Shown: positions 35,151 to 44,050, counted from the first letter of the stretch. The stretch: DNA of 64,000 bases from Calothrix sp. NIES-4105 (GCF_002368415.1 NZ_AP018290.1:10593717-10657716), one strand, 5' to 3'. Translations and numbers: made by a program. Notes: a model not told the origin generated them from the sequence alone.

Positions 35151-35396
35151 GGAGCGTGTTGGTATCTCTAAACTGTAATCTTCTTGAATGCACAACTGCC
35201 TAAGTTCGGCAAAAGCTTTTGTTAGAGAAGGTTTTGCGCTCCTCTGCTGTTGCCAATTTAAAAATTCTTGAAAAAGTTTTGGGTCTACTATTGCCGCGAC
35301 TAATTGCTCCTGAGTGTAAATTAATTGAGGTTCCTGATTTGTTGCATCGATTATAAGAGATAAGTTATCTTGAGCTTCTTCAAATGTCCATTTCAT
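35082..35396 (-). CDS. Phd/YefM-type antitoxin-like protein, orphan
   Basis: The 104-residue product begins MKWTFEEAQDNLSLIIDATN, then QLIYTQEQLVAAIVDPKLFQ EFL, a Phd/YefM antitoxin fold pattern. The last 20 or so residues (PNPLTEFPLKEGGK...) are encoded by a dispersed repeat, so the C-terminus is foreign. No toxin gene follows on the minus strand. A repeat occupies that position, suggesting the toxin was lost and the antitoxin frame extended into the repeat. Confidence 0.6.
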   Translation of the reverse strand: MKWTFEEAQDNLSLIIDATNQEPQLIYTQEQLVAAIVDPKLFQEFLNWQQQRSAKPSLTKAFAELRQLCIQEDYSLEIPTRSVKPNPLTEFPLKEGGKCTPLSL

Positions 35397-35500
35397 TTTA
35401 AAGTCTCCGTTGTATGTTGGAAAACGTTATGGTGGGACTTTTTAAGGTTAGCTTATTTTAAAGGAGGTTTTGACTGGCGCCAGCCAAAACCAATTAGACA

Positions 35501-36385
35501 TCACAATTTCATTAACAACTCTTGTGTTAACTGCACAAAAGATTTAGAACCAGGAGACTGAGGATTGTTTAAAACCACAGGCATAAAACTATCAACAGCT
35601 TTTGCGACATTCATATCCATCGGTACTTGGTTCTTAAACACCTTGCTATCGCCAAAGTCTTGATGTACGCGGTTCATCACTTGCTTGTAATACCTGCCAC
35701 TGAGCAAATTACCACTGTACATGGTAAACACAATACCCAGCATTTTAATATCAATCTTCGCTTCCTGCTCGTGACTATCTTTGAGTTGGGCAATGCGTCT
35801 CTCTAAAAGTTGAATTCCAACTATAGATAATGGTTCTGGTTTTGCAGGTAATATATAGAAATTACTCGTTGCCAGCGCGCTACGTGTTAGTAAAGTATAA
35901 CCGGGAGCGCAATCGCAAATAATAAAATCGTACTCATTACGTACTGGTTCTATTATTTTACTTAGCAGGACTCGCTCAAAACGATTCCAAATTGTCTCAA
36001 AATCTTTCTCACCCAAAGTTACCGCTTGTTGGTGCAAAAGTTCCGACACTACAAACTCATCGTACAAGTCAATGTCACCAGGTATCATGTCCAAACCCTG
36101 TACATTACAAACCTGCTTTTGAATTACATCATGAATTGTAAGACTCGGCGCCTCACTAGGACTCATAATTTGGTCGATTAAATATCGAAACGTTTTGCCA
36201 TGTTTACGACGGTTTGCAAACTCAACAGGTGACATTAAACTAAGAGTAGCGCTGATTTGCGTATCTAAATCAATAACTAACACCCGTTTACCGTGATTTT
36301 TCGCCAAACAAGTAGCCATATTAACAGTGAGGGTTGTTTTGCCCACACCACCCTTCATATTAGCAGTCGCAATTACATATCCCAT
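35501..36385 (-). CDS. ParA-family ATPase
   Basis: The 294-residue protein starts MGYVIATANMKGGVGKTTLT, the deviant Walker A (KGGVGKT) of ParA/Soj/MinD ATPases. It also has VLVIDLDTQISATLSL, the YDFIICDCAPGYTLLTR switch, and ILPAKPEPLSIVGIQLLERR. ParA proteins form nucleotide-dependent dimers on DNA to segregate plasmids, chromosomes or cargo. No parB or centromere-like repeat is adjacent, so this is an orphan, possibly left from a plasmid or integrative element. Confidence 0.85.
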   Translation of the reverse strand: MGYVIATANMKGGVGKTTLTVNMATCLAKNHGKRVLVIDLDTQISATLSLMSPVEFANRRKHGKTFRYLIDQIMSPSEAPSLTIHDVIQKQVCNVQGLDMIPGDIDLYDEFVVSELLHQQAVTLGEKDFETIWNRFERVLLSKIIEPVRNEYDFIICDCAPGYTLLTRSALATSNFYILPAKPEPLSIVGIQLLERRIAQLKDSHEQEAKIDIKMLGIVFTMYSGNLLSGRYYKQVMNRVHQDFGDSKVFKNQVPMDMNVAKAVDSFMPVVLNNPQSPGSKSFVQLTQELLMKL

Positions 36386-36887
36386 TGGTTAACCCTTCCA
36401 ATAACGCATTCACATTGTAGGTTGGGTGGAGACTTTGCGAAACCCAACATATATATATGAGCATTTGTTAAGTTACCTCCCCACACCCCTTCACAATTTC
36501 AAACAGTCAAAATTATACCAGCGAAGAATAATTAATAGACTAGTTATTGGTCTATGTCATTCATTTTGGGGTAAAGATAATTATCACAGAGACACAGAGG
36601 AAGGAGTAGGAGAAGCTTGAAATTGGCGCCTAAATATTTGGATGGGACAGGGCAAGAGAAAGCTCATCCGACAAGATAGTCAGTTTAATTTTTGGTAATC
36701 AATCTATATTATTTTGTGTCATCTAATAAAGAATTGTAGGTTGGGTAGAGGCTAAAAGAACCCAACATAATATATATGATGACTTATCCAAGTCCAAAAC
36801 TGTTTTATTAACAAAAGAGCGCACTAGTAGGTTTAAGTGGTTTACAAAGACAAAGCGTAACCATCGGCCTGGACGGCGATTCTGTCG
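36386..36887. other. Repeat-rich intergenic region
   Basis: Copies of GTAGGTTGGGTGGAGACTTT (36416), TATCACAGAGACACAGAGGA (36582) and GTAGGTTGGGTAGAGGC (36735) lie here with a GGCGCC at 36624. No gene was found. Confidence 0.6.
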
Positions 36888-37211
36888 TTAATGACCTGAC
36901 ACAGCGCCAATTGGTTGTATGCTCAAGCGATAGCCAAGATTATGAAGAACAAGGCTGATGGTTCGCAGTTCAGGGTTCCCCTCTGAAGACAAAGCCCGAT
37001 AGAGGTTTTGACGATTCAAACCTGTTTTTTCCGCAAAGTGGGTCATCCCGAACCGTGCCTCCACTACATTCCGCAGTGCTTCCAGAAAAAACGCCAACTC
37101 GCCATCCTGCTCGTATTCTTCAAGAGCAACCTCCAAGTACGCCTTTGCCATTTCCGGGTTCTGTAGCTGTTCCAACAGCACCTCGTCATGGTTTCTAAGT
37201 TTCTTGCCCAT
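36888..37211 (-). CDS. Addiction-module antidote, HI1420-like HTH protein
   Basis: The 107-residue protein has LRNHDEVLLEQLQNPEMAKA, ALRNVVEARFGMTHFAEKTG, then LNRQNLYRALSSEGNPELRT. This is the XRE-type HTH antidote family paired with RelE/HigB-like toxins. It overlaps the end of its toxin frame by 17 bases, the classic toxin-first TA operon. It neutralises the toxin and represses the operon. The antidote is intact while the toxin is broken. Confidence 0.85.
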   Translation of the reverse strand: MGKKLRNHDEVLLEQLQNPEMAKAYLEVALEEYEQDGELAFFLEALRNVVEARFGMTHFAEKTGLNRQNLYRALSSEGNPELRTISLVLHNLGYRLSIQPIGAVSGH

Positions 37212-37538
37212 CTTGTTCCTCCTGGTAAGCTTGCCAATATTTTTTAGCTTTTTCTATATCATTGTCCTGGCTATCCTTATCCCCACCACATAAGAGAATT
37301 ACCACATCATCAAGGGCTTCCCCAATGTAAACGCGCTAACCACTGCAAAAAAAAATCTGAGTTCCAGAACGCCCTCACCAACAGACTTACAATCCCCATA
37401 GTTACCCTGTTTAACACGCTCCACCCGTCGGATTATCCGGGCACGAATTGTATAGTCCTTCAAACTTTCTAACCATTCTGTGTACGGCTCTTTGTCGTCT
37501 TCTGTTGCATAAACTTTCAGAACTTTTGGACGAATCAT
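37195..37538 (-). pseudogene. RelE/HigB-like toxin with frameshift and stop
   Basis: From ATG 37538 the frame reads VYATEDDKEPYTEWLESLKD, RRVERVKQGNYGDCKSVGEG and LELRFFF. It loses similarity after a run of nine A/T bases (about 37347-37355). The shifted frame restores the family C-terminus, RVYIGEALDDVVILLCGGDK and KAKKYWQAYQ, ending at 37195. It contains a TAG (37336-37338) where a tyrosine is expected (SG*RVYIGE). Two independent lesions make this a dead toxin. Confidence 0.8.
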
Positions 37539-38122
37539 ATCAGCTAGGACGGAAGCAGTGATTTGCGGGCGTTGTTGATCTTTATAGCAGCGCTTTTCGT
37601 AAGCTGCACAGTAAAAATAACATAAGTTTTATTAGCTATATCTCGAAAATGTAGCTTAAAAGCGACAAACAGTCAAGGTCGGCACGCGAAAAAGATACAA
37701 AGATGTTCAGATGCGCTTAGTTATTAAGTTGTATATCCGTAGCAAATAAACGCACAAATTGTAGGTTGGGTGGAGGCTTTGCGGAACCCAACTGCCAACA
37801 ATCTCACAATTTCGGCTAATAAAATAAAGAGGGAAAGGATTTTGTAGGCGCCGTGCGTTATAAAATTATTACTTAATTGCAGGGTAAAGATATTTACCAC
37901 AGAGGCACAGAGAACACAGAGAAAGAAGTTAACAAGTGGCGCCTGCCTATATAGATTGTAGGAGATTTACTAGGGAAGGCGAAAGATTAGCGCGTGATGA
38001 TTTTTGGTGGCGCCTGAAAAACAATAAGTTGTTACAGTAACCTTCAGGCAATTTCAGCTTCAGCTTTATGATAGGTAATATAGAATGACGAGCATAAATT
38101 GGAGATAGCGGGAAGCGGGCTT
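37539..38122. other. Repeat-rich intergenic region
   Basis: GTAGGTTGGGTGGAGGCTTT (37758) and TTTACCACAGAGGCACAGAG (37889) copies are present, with three GGCGCC sites at 37847, 37938 and 38009. AGATGCGCTTAGTTATTAAG at 37709 begins a ~45-bp imperfect direct repeat of 38401-38446. No gene was seen. Confidence 0.6.
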
Positions 38123-38401
38123 ATGAGCAAAGTTTCTGTTCTGCTAGAAGATGGACATGGGGAAGGTTTTCTAGCAACTGTTTTGGGTTTGCCAGAGTGT
38201 AAAGCGCGAGGAGTTAGTCGCCAGGAAGCCTTGGACAATGTGCGAAAAGTTTTGTTGGAGCATTTACAAGGTTCTGAAATAGTTGAAATAGACATTGAAT
38301 CTGAGCATCCTTTGTTAAAACGGGCTGGGATATTTCAAGATGACCCTCAGTTTCAAGACATGCTGGCATTTATTGAAGCTGACCGACGTGACAAATTTTA
38401 A
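38123..38401 (+). CDS. HicB-like small antitoxin-type protein
   Basis: The start is taken at ATG 38123 (MSKVSVLLEDGHGEGFLATV), preceded by a purine-rich GGGAAGCGGG; ATG 38099 is an alternative. The 92-residue protein follows the HicB/DUF1902 RNase-H-like pattern (GFLATVLGLPECKARGVSRQ EALDNVRKVLLEHL). In HicB-type systems it would neutralise a HicA or PIN toxin. No toxin follows, because the next gene is convergent, so it may be an orphan. Confidence 0.6.
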   Translation: MSKVSVLLEDGHGEGFLATVLGLPECKARGVSRQEALDNVRKVLLEHLQGSEIVEIDIESEHPLLKRAGIFQDDPQFQDMLAFIEADRRDKF

Positions 38402-38410
38402 GATGCGTGC

Positions 38411-41041
38411 TTAGTTGTTAAGTTGTATATTTGTCGCGAATAAGCTTTGTAAACGGTGTAAATTGGCACCTGTTTGGTAAAGCAAATCACCTTTCCCTAA
38501 TAAGTAAGCTGCGGAATTTTGTTTCCCACCAAGAATAATCATTGAGTCAGCTTCACTTGCGGTTTTCAAAGCTACTCTTCCTGGTAAATTTGAACGGATA
38601 ATTGGAGTCACAATACCTGCTTCGGGACGTTGAGTGGCAATAATAAGATGAATTCCAGCAGCTCTGGCCATTGCTCCCAAACGTTTGATGCTTTGTTCTA
38701 AGGCTTTGCGAAGTTCTTTTTCAGCCATAAAATCAGCGTACTCGTCAAAAATACACACTATACGCGGTAATGCTGTTAGAGAACGTTGGTTATAGCTACT
38801 TAAATCATTACATCCTGTTTTTTCAAACAGCTTGTAACGTTTTTCCATCTCCCCAACTAAACTTTCCATTAATTCGATAGCGGTTTCACCATCTTTAACA
38901 ACTGGAGAGTACAACGACTTCATCCCCTCAAACTCAGGAAAAGTCACACGTTTAGGGTCAACAAGGACTATTTTTAAATTTTGTGGAGAATGACGAACAA
39001 GGAGACTAAGAAGAAGCGCGCGTAAAAATTCACTCTTCCCACTGCCAGTAGTACCACCAATTAAAAAGTGACATGTGTTAGGGTCTGATAAATCAGCTTC
39101 TAGCAATTTTCCTTCTAAATTTACCCCGATTGCAATTTTTACTGCTGCATCTGCTAGTAACATTTGCGACTTGACATAATCTTCAAATTTAGCAACTTGT
39201 CTCTGTGTGCGGGGTAAATCAATACTGACATAACCAGCTTGAGGAGCAATTAAAGGTGGACTTGCTAAACCCATTTGCACTTGCAAATCCGCAGATAACT
39301 TCAGCAATGCGTTAACTTTGACACCAAGATGAGGTTTGAGCTTCACCCGAATAAAAGCAGGCGCCACAGCCACACCTTGAAAATCTACACCAATACCAAA
39401 AGATTCCAAAGTAGTAACTAAATTTTCTCCAATAACATTAGCATTACTTAATTGCTCATCCTTTATTGTGGAATCTTCTGTAGAATGTTTTGTGGAACGG
39501 GCATCCTTAGAGTCTTTATACTCAACATCCTGCCCATCCCCTAAATTCTGAACATCTTGATTTTGATTATCACTAACAAAATAACTTTGACACTTTTGCT
39601 GTTGCGGACAAATTTTACACAAATGCGAATGAATAGTAGCAGGAGGTGGATTAGGTGATGGTGGCGCCCAAGTCAACCATTGCCGCATCTGTTGTAACTT
39701 ATAGGGAATTAACTGATGCACAGTATTCTCTAACTGTTCCCAAGGATAGTGATATTCTTTAAACTCCGGCAAAACACAGTATACCGCCGAATCAACAGGC
39801 GCCTTTTTACGAAGCCACATCATATAGCTATAAACAGCTACTTGTGCTAATTGCGCTGATGGGTCAACAGGTTGATAAGTTTTAAATTCAATCACACATA
39901 AGCGTTTGGTTTCAAACTTGAAAACTAAGCAATCAAATCTGCCTGCAACCCTTAGCTCTGAATTATCAGGCAAATTAAAATAATGTTCTAACTTACGGTC
40001 TTCAATGACAAAAGTTTCCCGAATCACACTTTCGGCATTACAATAGCGTCGATTAATAACGAGTAGCTCTGCAAAGCGCCTGATTAATCCTTGTAACCCT
40101 TGCCAAACTTTAAACAGTGGTTGGGCAAAATTTGAATCTTTATTTATTGACTTTTGTAAATAAGAATAAAATATTTTATTGTAATAAAGCTGTTGTATAT
40201 TATAAGCTACTTCCTCTACAACTAACTCTGATGCAGCAGATTTAAATATATCAGTATATGGTTTATTAATTAATAGATTAATAAGCTCATCAGCCAAATC
40301 ATGAAAAATCTGACCAATCCCAACAACATTCTCTGGTGGTAAAAATAAAGTATTACCTCCAAAACGCTCTTTCAAATAAAATAAGCGAGGACATTCAAAG
40401 GCTGTTCGTAACTTAGTGGGTGTTAAAGACAAAGATTGTGTCTCTGCTGAGTGCCTTGAATTTGGCGCCATATCAAAAATAGGATTTACTATATTAGACT
40501 TAGAGAATTTTAATAAAGCTTGATGTACAGCAGCTAAATAAACCGTATCCATCGCAGCATATTGTAACTGCTTCTGAGTGAGTGGGCGCCTACCCCAATC
40601 ACTTCCTTGCTCTTCTTTATCTACATCTGAAAACTTACATAACTCTGTTGCTAAAGTTTTCAACTGTAAATTAGAAACCATTAAAACATTTTTACTAATC
40701 TTCTGAGCTATTTTGAGAGTACAAGTAATATTCTGAGCCGACTTACCACCAAGATACTTTAAATCAAAACTAGCATTATGAAAGACCTTTTCGATTTGAG
40801 AATTAACCATTATTTGCTGAATAAAGTAAGCAGCTAAATCATGTTTATCCAACACATCCAAAATATAGACAGACTGACTTGCCGTATCAGTATTAACTAA
40901 AACTTGTATTAGAGAAAGCCTAGGATAATTAGTACTCCAGTCAGCAATTTCTGTGTCTAACCATAGTGTTTTTAGCAAACTTAATTCATCAATTTGCGAT
41001 CTAATCTCATTGGAAGTTATCAAATATTGCATAATTTTCAC
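38411..41041 (-). CDS. DEDDy exonuclease + Cas4-like Fe-S nuclease + FtsK/HerA translocase fusion
   Basis: The 876-residue protein has three parts. Residues 1-180 form an RNase D-like 3'-5' exonuclease with a complete DEDDy set: D29/E31 (LWLDTEIADW), D93 (HNASFDLKYL), Y161/D165 (YAAMDTVYL). Residues 205-490 form a PD-(D/E)XK nuclease of Cas4/AddB type: H247, D370 (GRFD), E385 and K387 (IEFKTY), with four cysteines C217, C475, C478 and C484 suited to a 4Fe-4S cluster. Residues 540-876 form an FtsK/HerA motor: Walker A GGTTGSGKS (662-670), Walker B IVCIFDE (761-767), and AGIHLIIATQRPEAG. It has no membrane or gamma domain. It is the last gene of a three-gene operon. A dispersed repeat is embedded at about residues 500-525. 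It probably degrades DNA while translocating. Confidence 0.85.
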   Translation of the reverse strand: MKIMQYLITSNEIRSQIDELSLLKTLWLDTEIADWSTNYPRLSLIQVLVNTDTASQSVYILDVLDKHDLAAYFIQQIMVNSQIEKVFHNASFDLKYLGGKSAQNITCTLKIAQKISKNVLMVSNLQLKTLATELCKFSDVDKEEQGSDWGRRPLTQKQLQYAAMDTVYLAAVHQALLKFSKSNIVNPIFDMAPNSRHSAETQSLSLTPTKLRTAFECPRLFYLKERFGGNTLFLPPENVVGIGQIFHDLADELINLLINKPYTDIFKSAASELVVEEVAYNIQQLYYNKIFYSYLQKSINKDSNFAQPLFKVWQGLQGLIRRFAELLVINRRYCNAESVIRETFVIEDRKLEHYFNLPDNSELRVAGRFDCLVFKFETKRLCVIEFKTYQPVDPSAQLAQVAVYSYMMWLRKKAPVDSAVYCVLPEFKEYHYPWEQLENTVHQLIPYKLQQMRQWLTWAPPSPNPPPATIHSHLCKICPQQQKCQSYFVSDNQNQDVQNLGDGQDVEYKDSKDARSTKHSTEDSTIKDEQLSNANVIGENLVTTLESFGIGVDFQGVAVAPAFIRVKLKPHLGVKVNALLKLSADLQVQMGLASPPLIAPQAGYVSIDLPRTQRQVAKFEDYVKSQMLLADAAVKIAIGVNLEGKLLEADLSDPNTCHFLIGGTTGSGKSEFLRALLLSLLVRHSPQNLKIVLVDPKRVTFPEFEGMKSLYSPVVKDGETAIELMESLVGEMEKRYKLFEKTGCNDLSSYNQRSLTALPRIVCIFDEYADFMAEKELRKALEQSIKRLGAMARAAGIHLIIATQRPEAGIVTPIIRSNLPGRVALKTASEADSMIILGGKQNSAAYLLGKGDLLYQTGANLHRLQSLFATNIQLNN
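39480..39540. repeat. GGCATCC repeat embedded in the fusion gene
   Basis: AAGGATGCCCGTTCCACAAA on the minus strand (39515 to 39490) matches the intergenic repeat at 18548-18567 almost exactly. It stays in frame and encodes KDARSTKHS in the linker between the nuclease and motor domains. Confidence 0.6.
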
Positions 41042-41056
41042 ATATAAAATAATATA

Positions 41057-43129
41057 TTATTTAGTTACTAAACAAATCAGTTGTTCTTCGGGTTTTGCTT
41101 TAGGATCAATGATTTGGACTTTTTGCCCTTGACAAAGCTTTTGAATTAACTTTTGAATATCTGATTTTTCTAAAAATGAAAATTGAGTACTTGTTTCTCT
41201 AATTAATGCTGGCAATCCCATGTAACCTTGTGTTGTTACTAAATTAAATATATAATCTTCTACTGGCTGTAAATCGACTTCATCCGCTATTATTGTATCA
41301 GATGGCTTACATACTCCTAAATCTTGTAGCAAAAGACAATTATTCAAAACTTTAGTATCGCGAACTAAAGCTTCTAACTCTTGTAAACTAATCTCTTTAT
41401 TAGCTACTACTAATTCCTGTGCTAGCACGGAATTTACAAGATTATGGTAAGTTACTAAGTAGTGTACAGAAGACAATTTCGGTGCAATATGACGATGTTG
41501 TGTACCTTTAAAAATCTGACTATACAGTTTATATCCTAAATTTTTGGATTTTCCTAAAGTGCTAATTCTAATTAAATAGAGAGTTTGGCAAAGGTTTTGC
41601 TGAATTACTTTTTGACAAGCATTCATCACACTATAAAAACTAGTCATATTTAATTCTTCTGCCCAAACTATCCCTATTCGCTCACGTTTTTCATCAGGTT
41701 GTTGATAACTTAAAGAGTGAGTCGCGTAGGCACCGCTAAGTAGCTTAGGTTGAATTGCTTGTATTTGTAACGCAGTTAGTACTTCTTCCAATATCCGAAT
41801 TAAATCGGATGACGGTAATAAAGAAATTTTACTAAAATTACTCTGAACTTTTTGATATTCTCGCTGCCAAATTAATTTAAATTCAGCTTCAATTACTGGG
41901 GGAGGTGGTGGGGGAGGTGGTGGTACTGGTTTTGAACCGTCTATCCATTTAGGTGAAGGTGGTTGTTTATCTCTAAATAACCATTCTTTATATTCCCGAA
42001 ACAGAAGTTTTCCAATCATCAATATAGCGCGCGGTGCTGCTCTACGGCTAAGAAATGTTTTTTCTAAAACCTGTCCAAGAAAAGGGTAAATAGGGGAATT
42101 GGGTTTAGGAGTGGCTTGACGATGTAAAGGATATAGTCGAGAAGCTAAGAGAGCTTCACCTTCTTCTAGCGTGATGCGTTTAAGCGAAATTCTGATGCTA
42201 GCTCTATCTAGATCAGCAGTTTGAATTCGTTTAGAATTATCATACCAGGTACTTGTTCTAATACTGATAATAATTAAAAAACCTTTCCACTTACCGTTAA
42301 TAATACCAGAGTTGACGTTAAATAAAGCTTGCAGGTCAATCGACCCATCGGGTAATCGAGAAATATTATCTAGCTGATCAAAACATAATACTATAGGTTG
42401 AGTTTTGCCTGAAATATTGCTAAAGTTACTCAGAATCCCTCGTGCTTTTTCTTCGTCATCTATAGATTGTTTAACTTTTAATTTTTGCAGACTCTCTTCA
42501 TCGAGATCGTCGCCTTTTAACCATTCACAAGCGAGAGAGTACAGTTCAGGATTCGTTAGGCTATAAAGAACGCCAAAAAATTCATTAGCATTGTAAATTC
42601 CCTTTGTTCCAATAGTCTTTTTGAGAATATCGATAAATAATTGACGGTCGGTGATAGCATCTGTTTTTCCAAATAAATTTCTGATTTTATCAATAAAGCT
42701 TTGCTGCTCGGTTTTCAAGCCTTGTCTAATACTGGATAAGCAACTTTTAAGCCAAATTATTAATTGTGAATCTACTTGTCCTTCTGGAGTATTCACTAAA
42801 CTATCAATAGTATGACGTAAAATATGCCGCCAGATATGGTCACTTTGAGCAAATGGTTCAACGTATACAAAAAAAGCTTGATTGTTTAACTCTTGTTTTA
42901 CACGACCCAGAAAGTGAGTTTTGCCCGAACCTGTGTCTCCATAAAGAATTAAACTACGGGTTTGATGATCTTGAGCAGTCTGCCCCAAGATATCTTTAAT
43001 TTGTATTAGTTGCTTTTGATGAATAGACTCAACACTAGGAAATGCCTCATGCTCTTCCCAAAAATTACCTGCTGTTGAGTTATCAAATGGATTCAGCGAT
43101 TTTTTAATAACTTCGTCAAGAGTTGCCAT
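41057..43129 (-). CDS. AAA ATPase with poly-proline linker
   Basis: The 690-residue protein has a P-loop near its N-terminus (LILYGDTGSGKTHFLGRVKQ, residues 60-80) and a Walker B at 246-252 (PIVLCFDQLD). This gives an Orc/STAND-like AAA+ arrangement followed by a helical lid (RASIRISLKRITLEEGEALL). A run of nine prolines (about residue 400) separates it from a C-terminal alpha/beta domain (GIVWAEELNMTSFYSVMNAC, TLYLIRISTLGKS) and a terminal winged-helix-like end. The C-terminal domain is not recognised. It lies 15 bases upstream of the nuclease-translocase gene and is probably a regulator, loader or sensor for it. The gene has no GGCGCC site. Confidence 0.75.
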   Translation of the reverse strand: MATLDEVIKKSLNPFDNSTAGNFWEEHEAFPSVESIHQKQLIQIKDILGQTAQDHQTRSLILYGDTGSGKTHFLGRVKQELNNQAFFVYVEPFAQSDHIWRHILRHTIDSLVNTPEGQVDSQLIIWLKSCLSSIRQGLKTEQQSFIDKIRNLFGKTDAITDRQLFIDILKKTIGTKGIYNANEFFGVLYSLTNPELYSLACEWLKGDDLDEESLQKLKVKQSIDDEEKARGILSNFSNISGKTQPIVLCFDQLDNISRLPDGSIDLQALFNVNSGIINGKWKGFLIIISIRTSTWYDNSKRIQTADLDRASIRISLKRITLEEGEALLASRLYPLHRQATPKPNSPIYPFLGQVLEKTFLSRRAAPRAILMIGKLLFREYKEWLFRDKQPPSPKWIDGSKPVPPPPPPPPPVIEAEFKLIWQREYQKVQSNFSKISLLPSSDLIRILEEVLTALQIQAIQPKLLSGAYATHSLSYQQPDEKRERIGIVWAEELNMTSFYSVMNACQKVIQQNLCQTLYLIRISTLGKSKNLGYKLYSQIFKGTQHRHIAPKLSSVHYLVTYHNLVNSVLAQELVVANKEISLQELEALVRDTKVLNNCLLLQDLGVCKPSDTIIADEVDLQPVEDYIFNLVTTQGYMGLPALIRETSTQFSFLEKSDIQKLIQKLCQGQKVQIIDPKAKPEEQLICLVTK

Positions 43130-43186
43130 GATAATGTGTTTGTTATCTTAAAACTTAATCTACTTGAAAATTAGGTATAAATACCT

Positions 43187-44050
43187 TTAAATCAGTCTAA
43201 TAAAGAATAAGCAACCACTACTGATTTGAGGAATTCCCATATCTACTTGCTCTGGAGTATAATTTACTGGGTCTGCAAGCGTGCTTAATTCAATTTGGTC
43301 TGTTTCTTCCAAACGATATAGAGCTTTATCTAATTCATCGCGCGTTAGTGGTGGCTGTAACTTTTGCCGCAGGTGGAAGATTGGCAAATAATTGTCAGTA
43401 CCAAGGTCTTTGTCTAATTTCCGGATAGTTTCTAGAATTTCTTCATCGCTAATATTGGCGATTTCGGTAATTTTTTCAACCGACGACTCTATTTTAGATG
43501 TTGGTGCTGATATTGGTGTAGATACTTGTTCGGATGTACTACGTAAAGCTTTTCGCAAAAAACGCAGGTAATTACTGAGCAAGTCTAAGCTAATATTAGC
43601 GGCGCCTTTGGGAACATAATCATCCCGCAAATACGCAAAACCGCGTTCAGTTAGCCATATCTCGCCTTTTGCCTTCTTGATTTTCTCTTCAGGTTCAATC
43701 AAACCCCTATCACTCAGGGTTTTTAAAATCTCATCCCGTTCGCTGGCTTTTGGCGAAGTGATTTTTCCAGGACTGATTTTCCCAGAAGCTTTACTAATCT
43801 TTTCCAATACTCGACGTTCTTTCTCTGTTATCGGTACTTCTTTTGGGTCAAGGTTGAGTAAAGCTTGACCCGGAGGTAAAATCTTGACTGTAGCAATTTC
43901 ACGGGTATAGTTTATAAGTTCTTGTTGACCTAAAGAAAAGCAAATTTTATCTTTACCCTTAAAAGAGTTAAATATACTGGCGCCATAGCTAGAACGATAA
44001 TCGCTACATTCTAGTAACTTAAGGAGAAACTTTAGTTCATTAATATCCAT
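43187..44050 (-). CDS. Winged-helix protein, first gene of the nuclease-translocase operon
   Basis: The 287-residue protein begins MDINELKFLLKLLECSDYRS. It contains at least two winged-helix-like units: KASERDEILKTLSDRGLIEP with EIWLTERGFAYLRDD, and LPIFHLRQKLQPPLTRDELD with KALYRLEETDQIEL. No enzymatic motif is visible. It lies 57 bases before the AAA gene on the same strand. It may bind DNA as the recognition or regulatory subunit of the three-gene system. The family was not recognised. Confidence 0.65.
   Translation of the reverse strand: MDINELKFLLKLLECSDYRSSYGASIFNSFKGKDKICFSLGQQELINYTREIATVKILPPGQALLNLDPKEVPITEKERRVLEKISKASGKISPGKITSPKASERDEILKTLSDRGLIEPEEKIKKAKGEIWLTERGFAYLRDDYVPKGAANISLDLLSNYLRFLRKALRSTSEQVSTPISAPTSKIESSVEKITEIANISDEEILETIRKLDKDLGTDNYLPIFHLRQKLQPPLTRDELDKALYRLEETDQIELSTLADPVNYTPEQVDMGIPQISSGCLFFIRLI

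Noticed and set aside
38411-41041. Cell-division FtsK
   Set aside because: There are no membrane spans at the N-terminus and no C-terminal gamma DNA-reading domain; nuclease domains replace them.
38411-44050. Assignment of the operon to DptFGH/DndFGH (phosphorothioate restriction)
   Set aside because: Gene sizes and domain order differ: no 1700-residue DptH-like protein and no dndBCDE genes; the DEDDy and Cas4-like domains are not part of that system.
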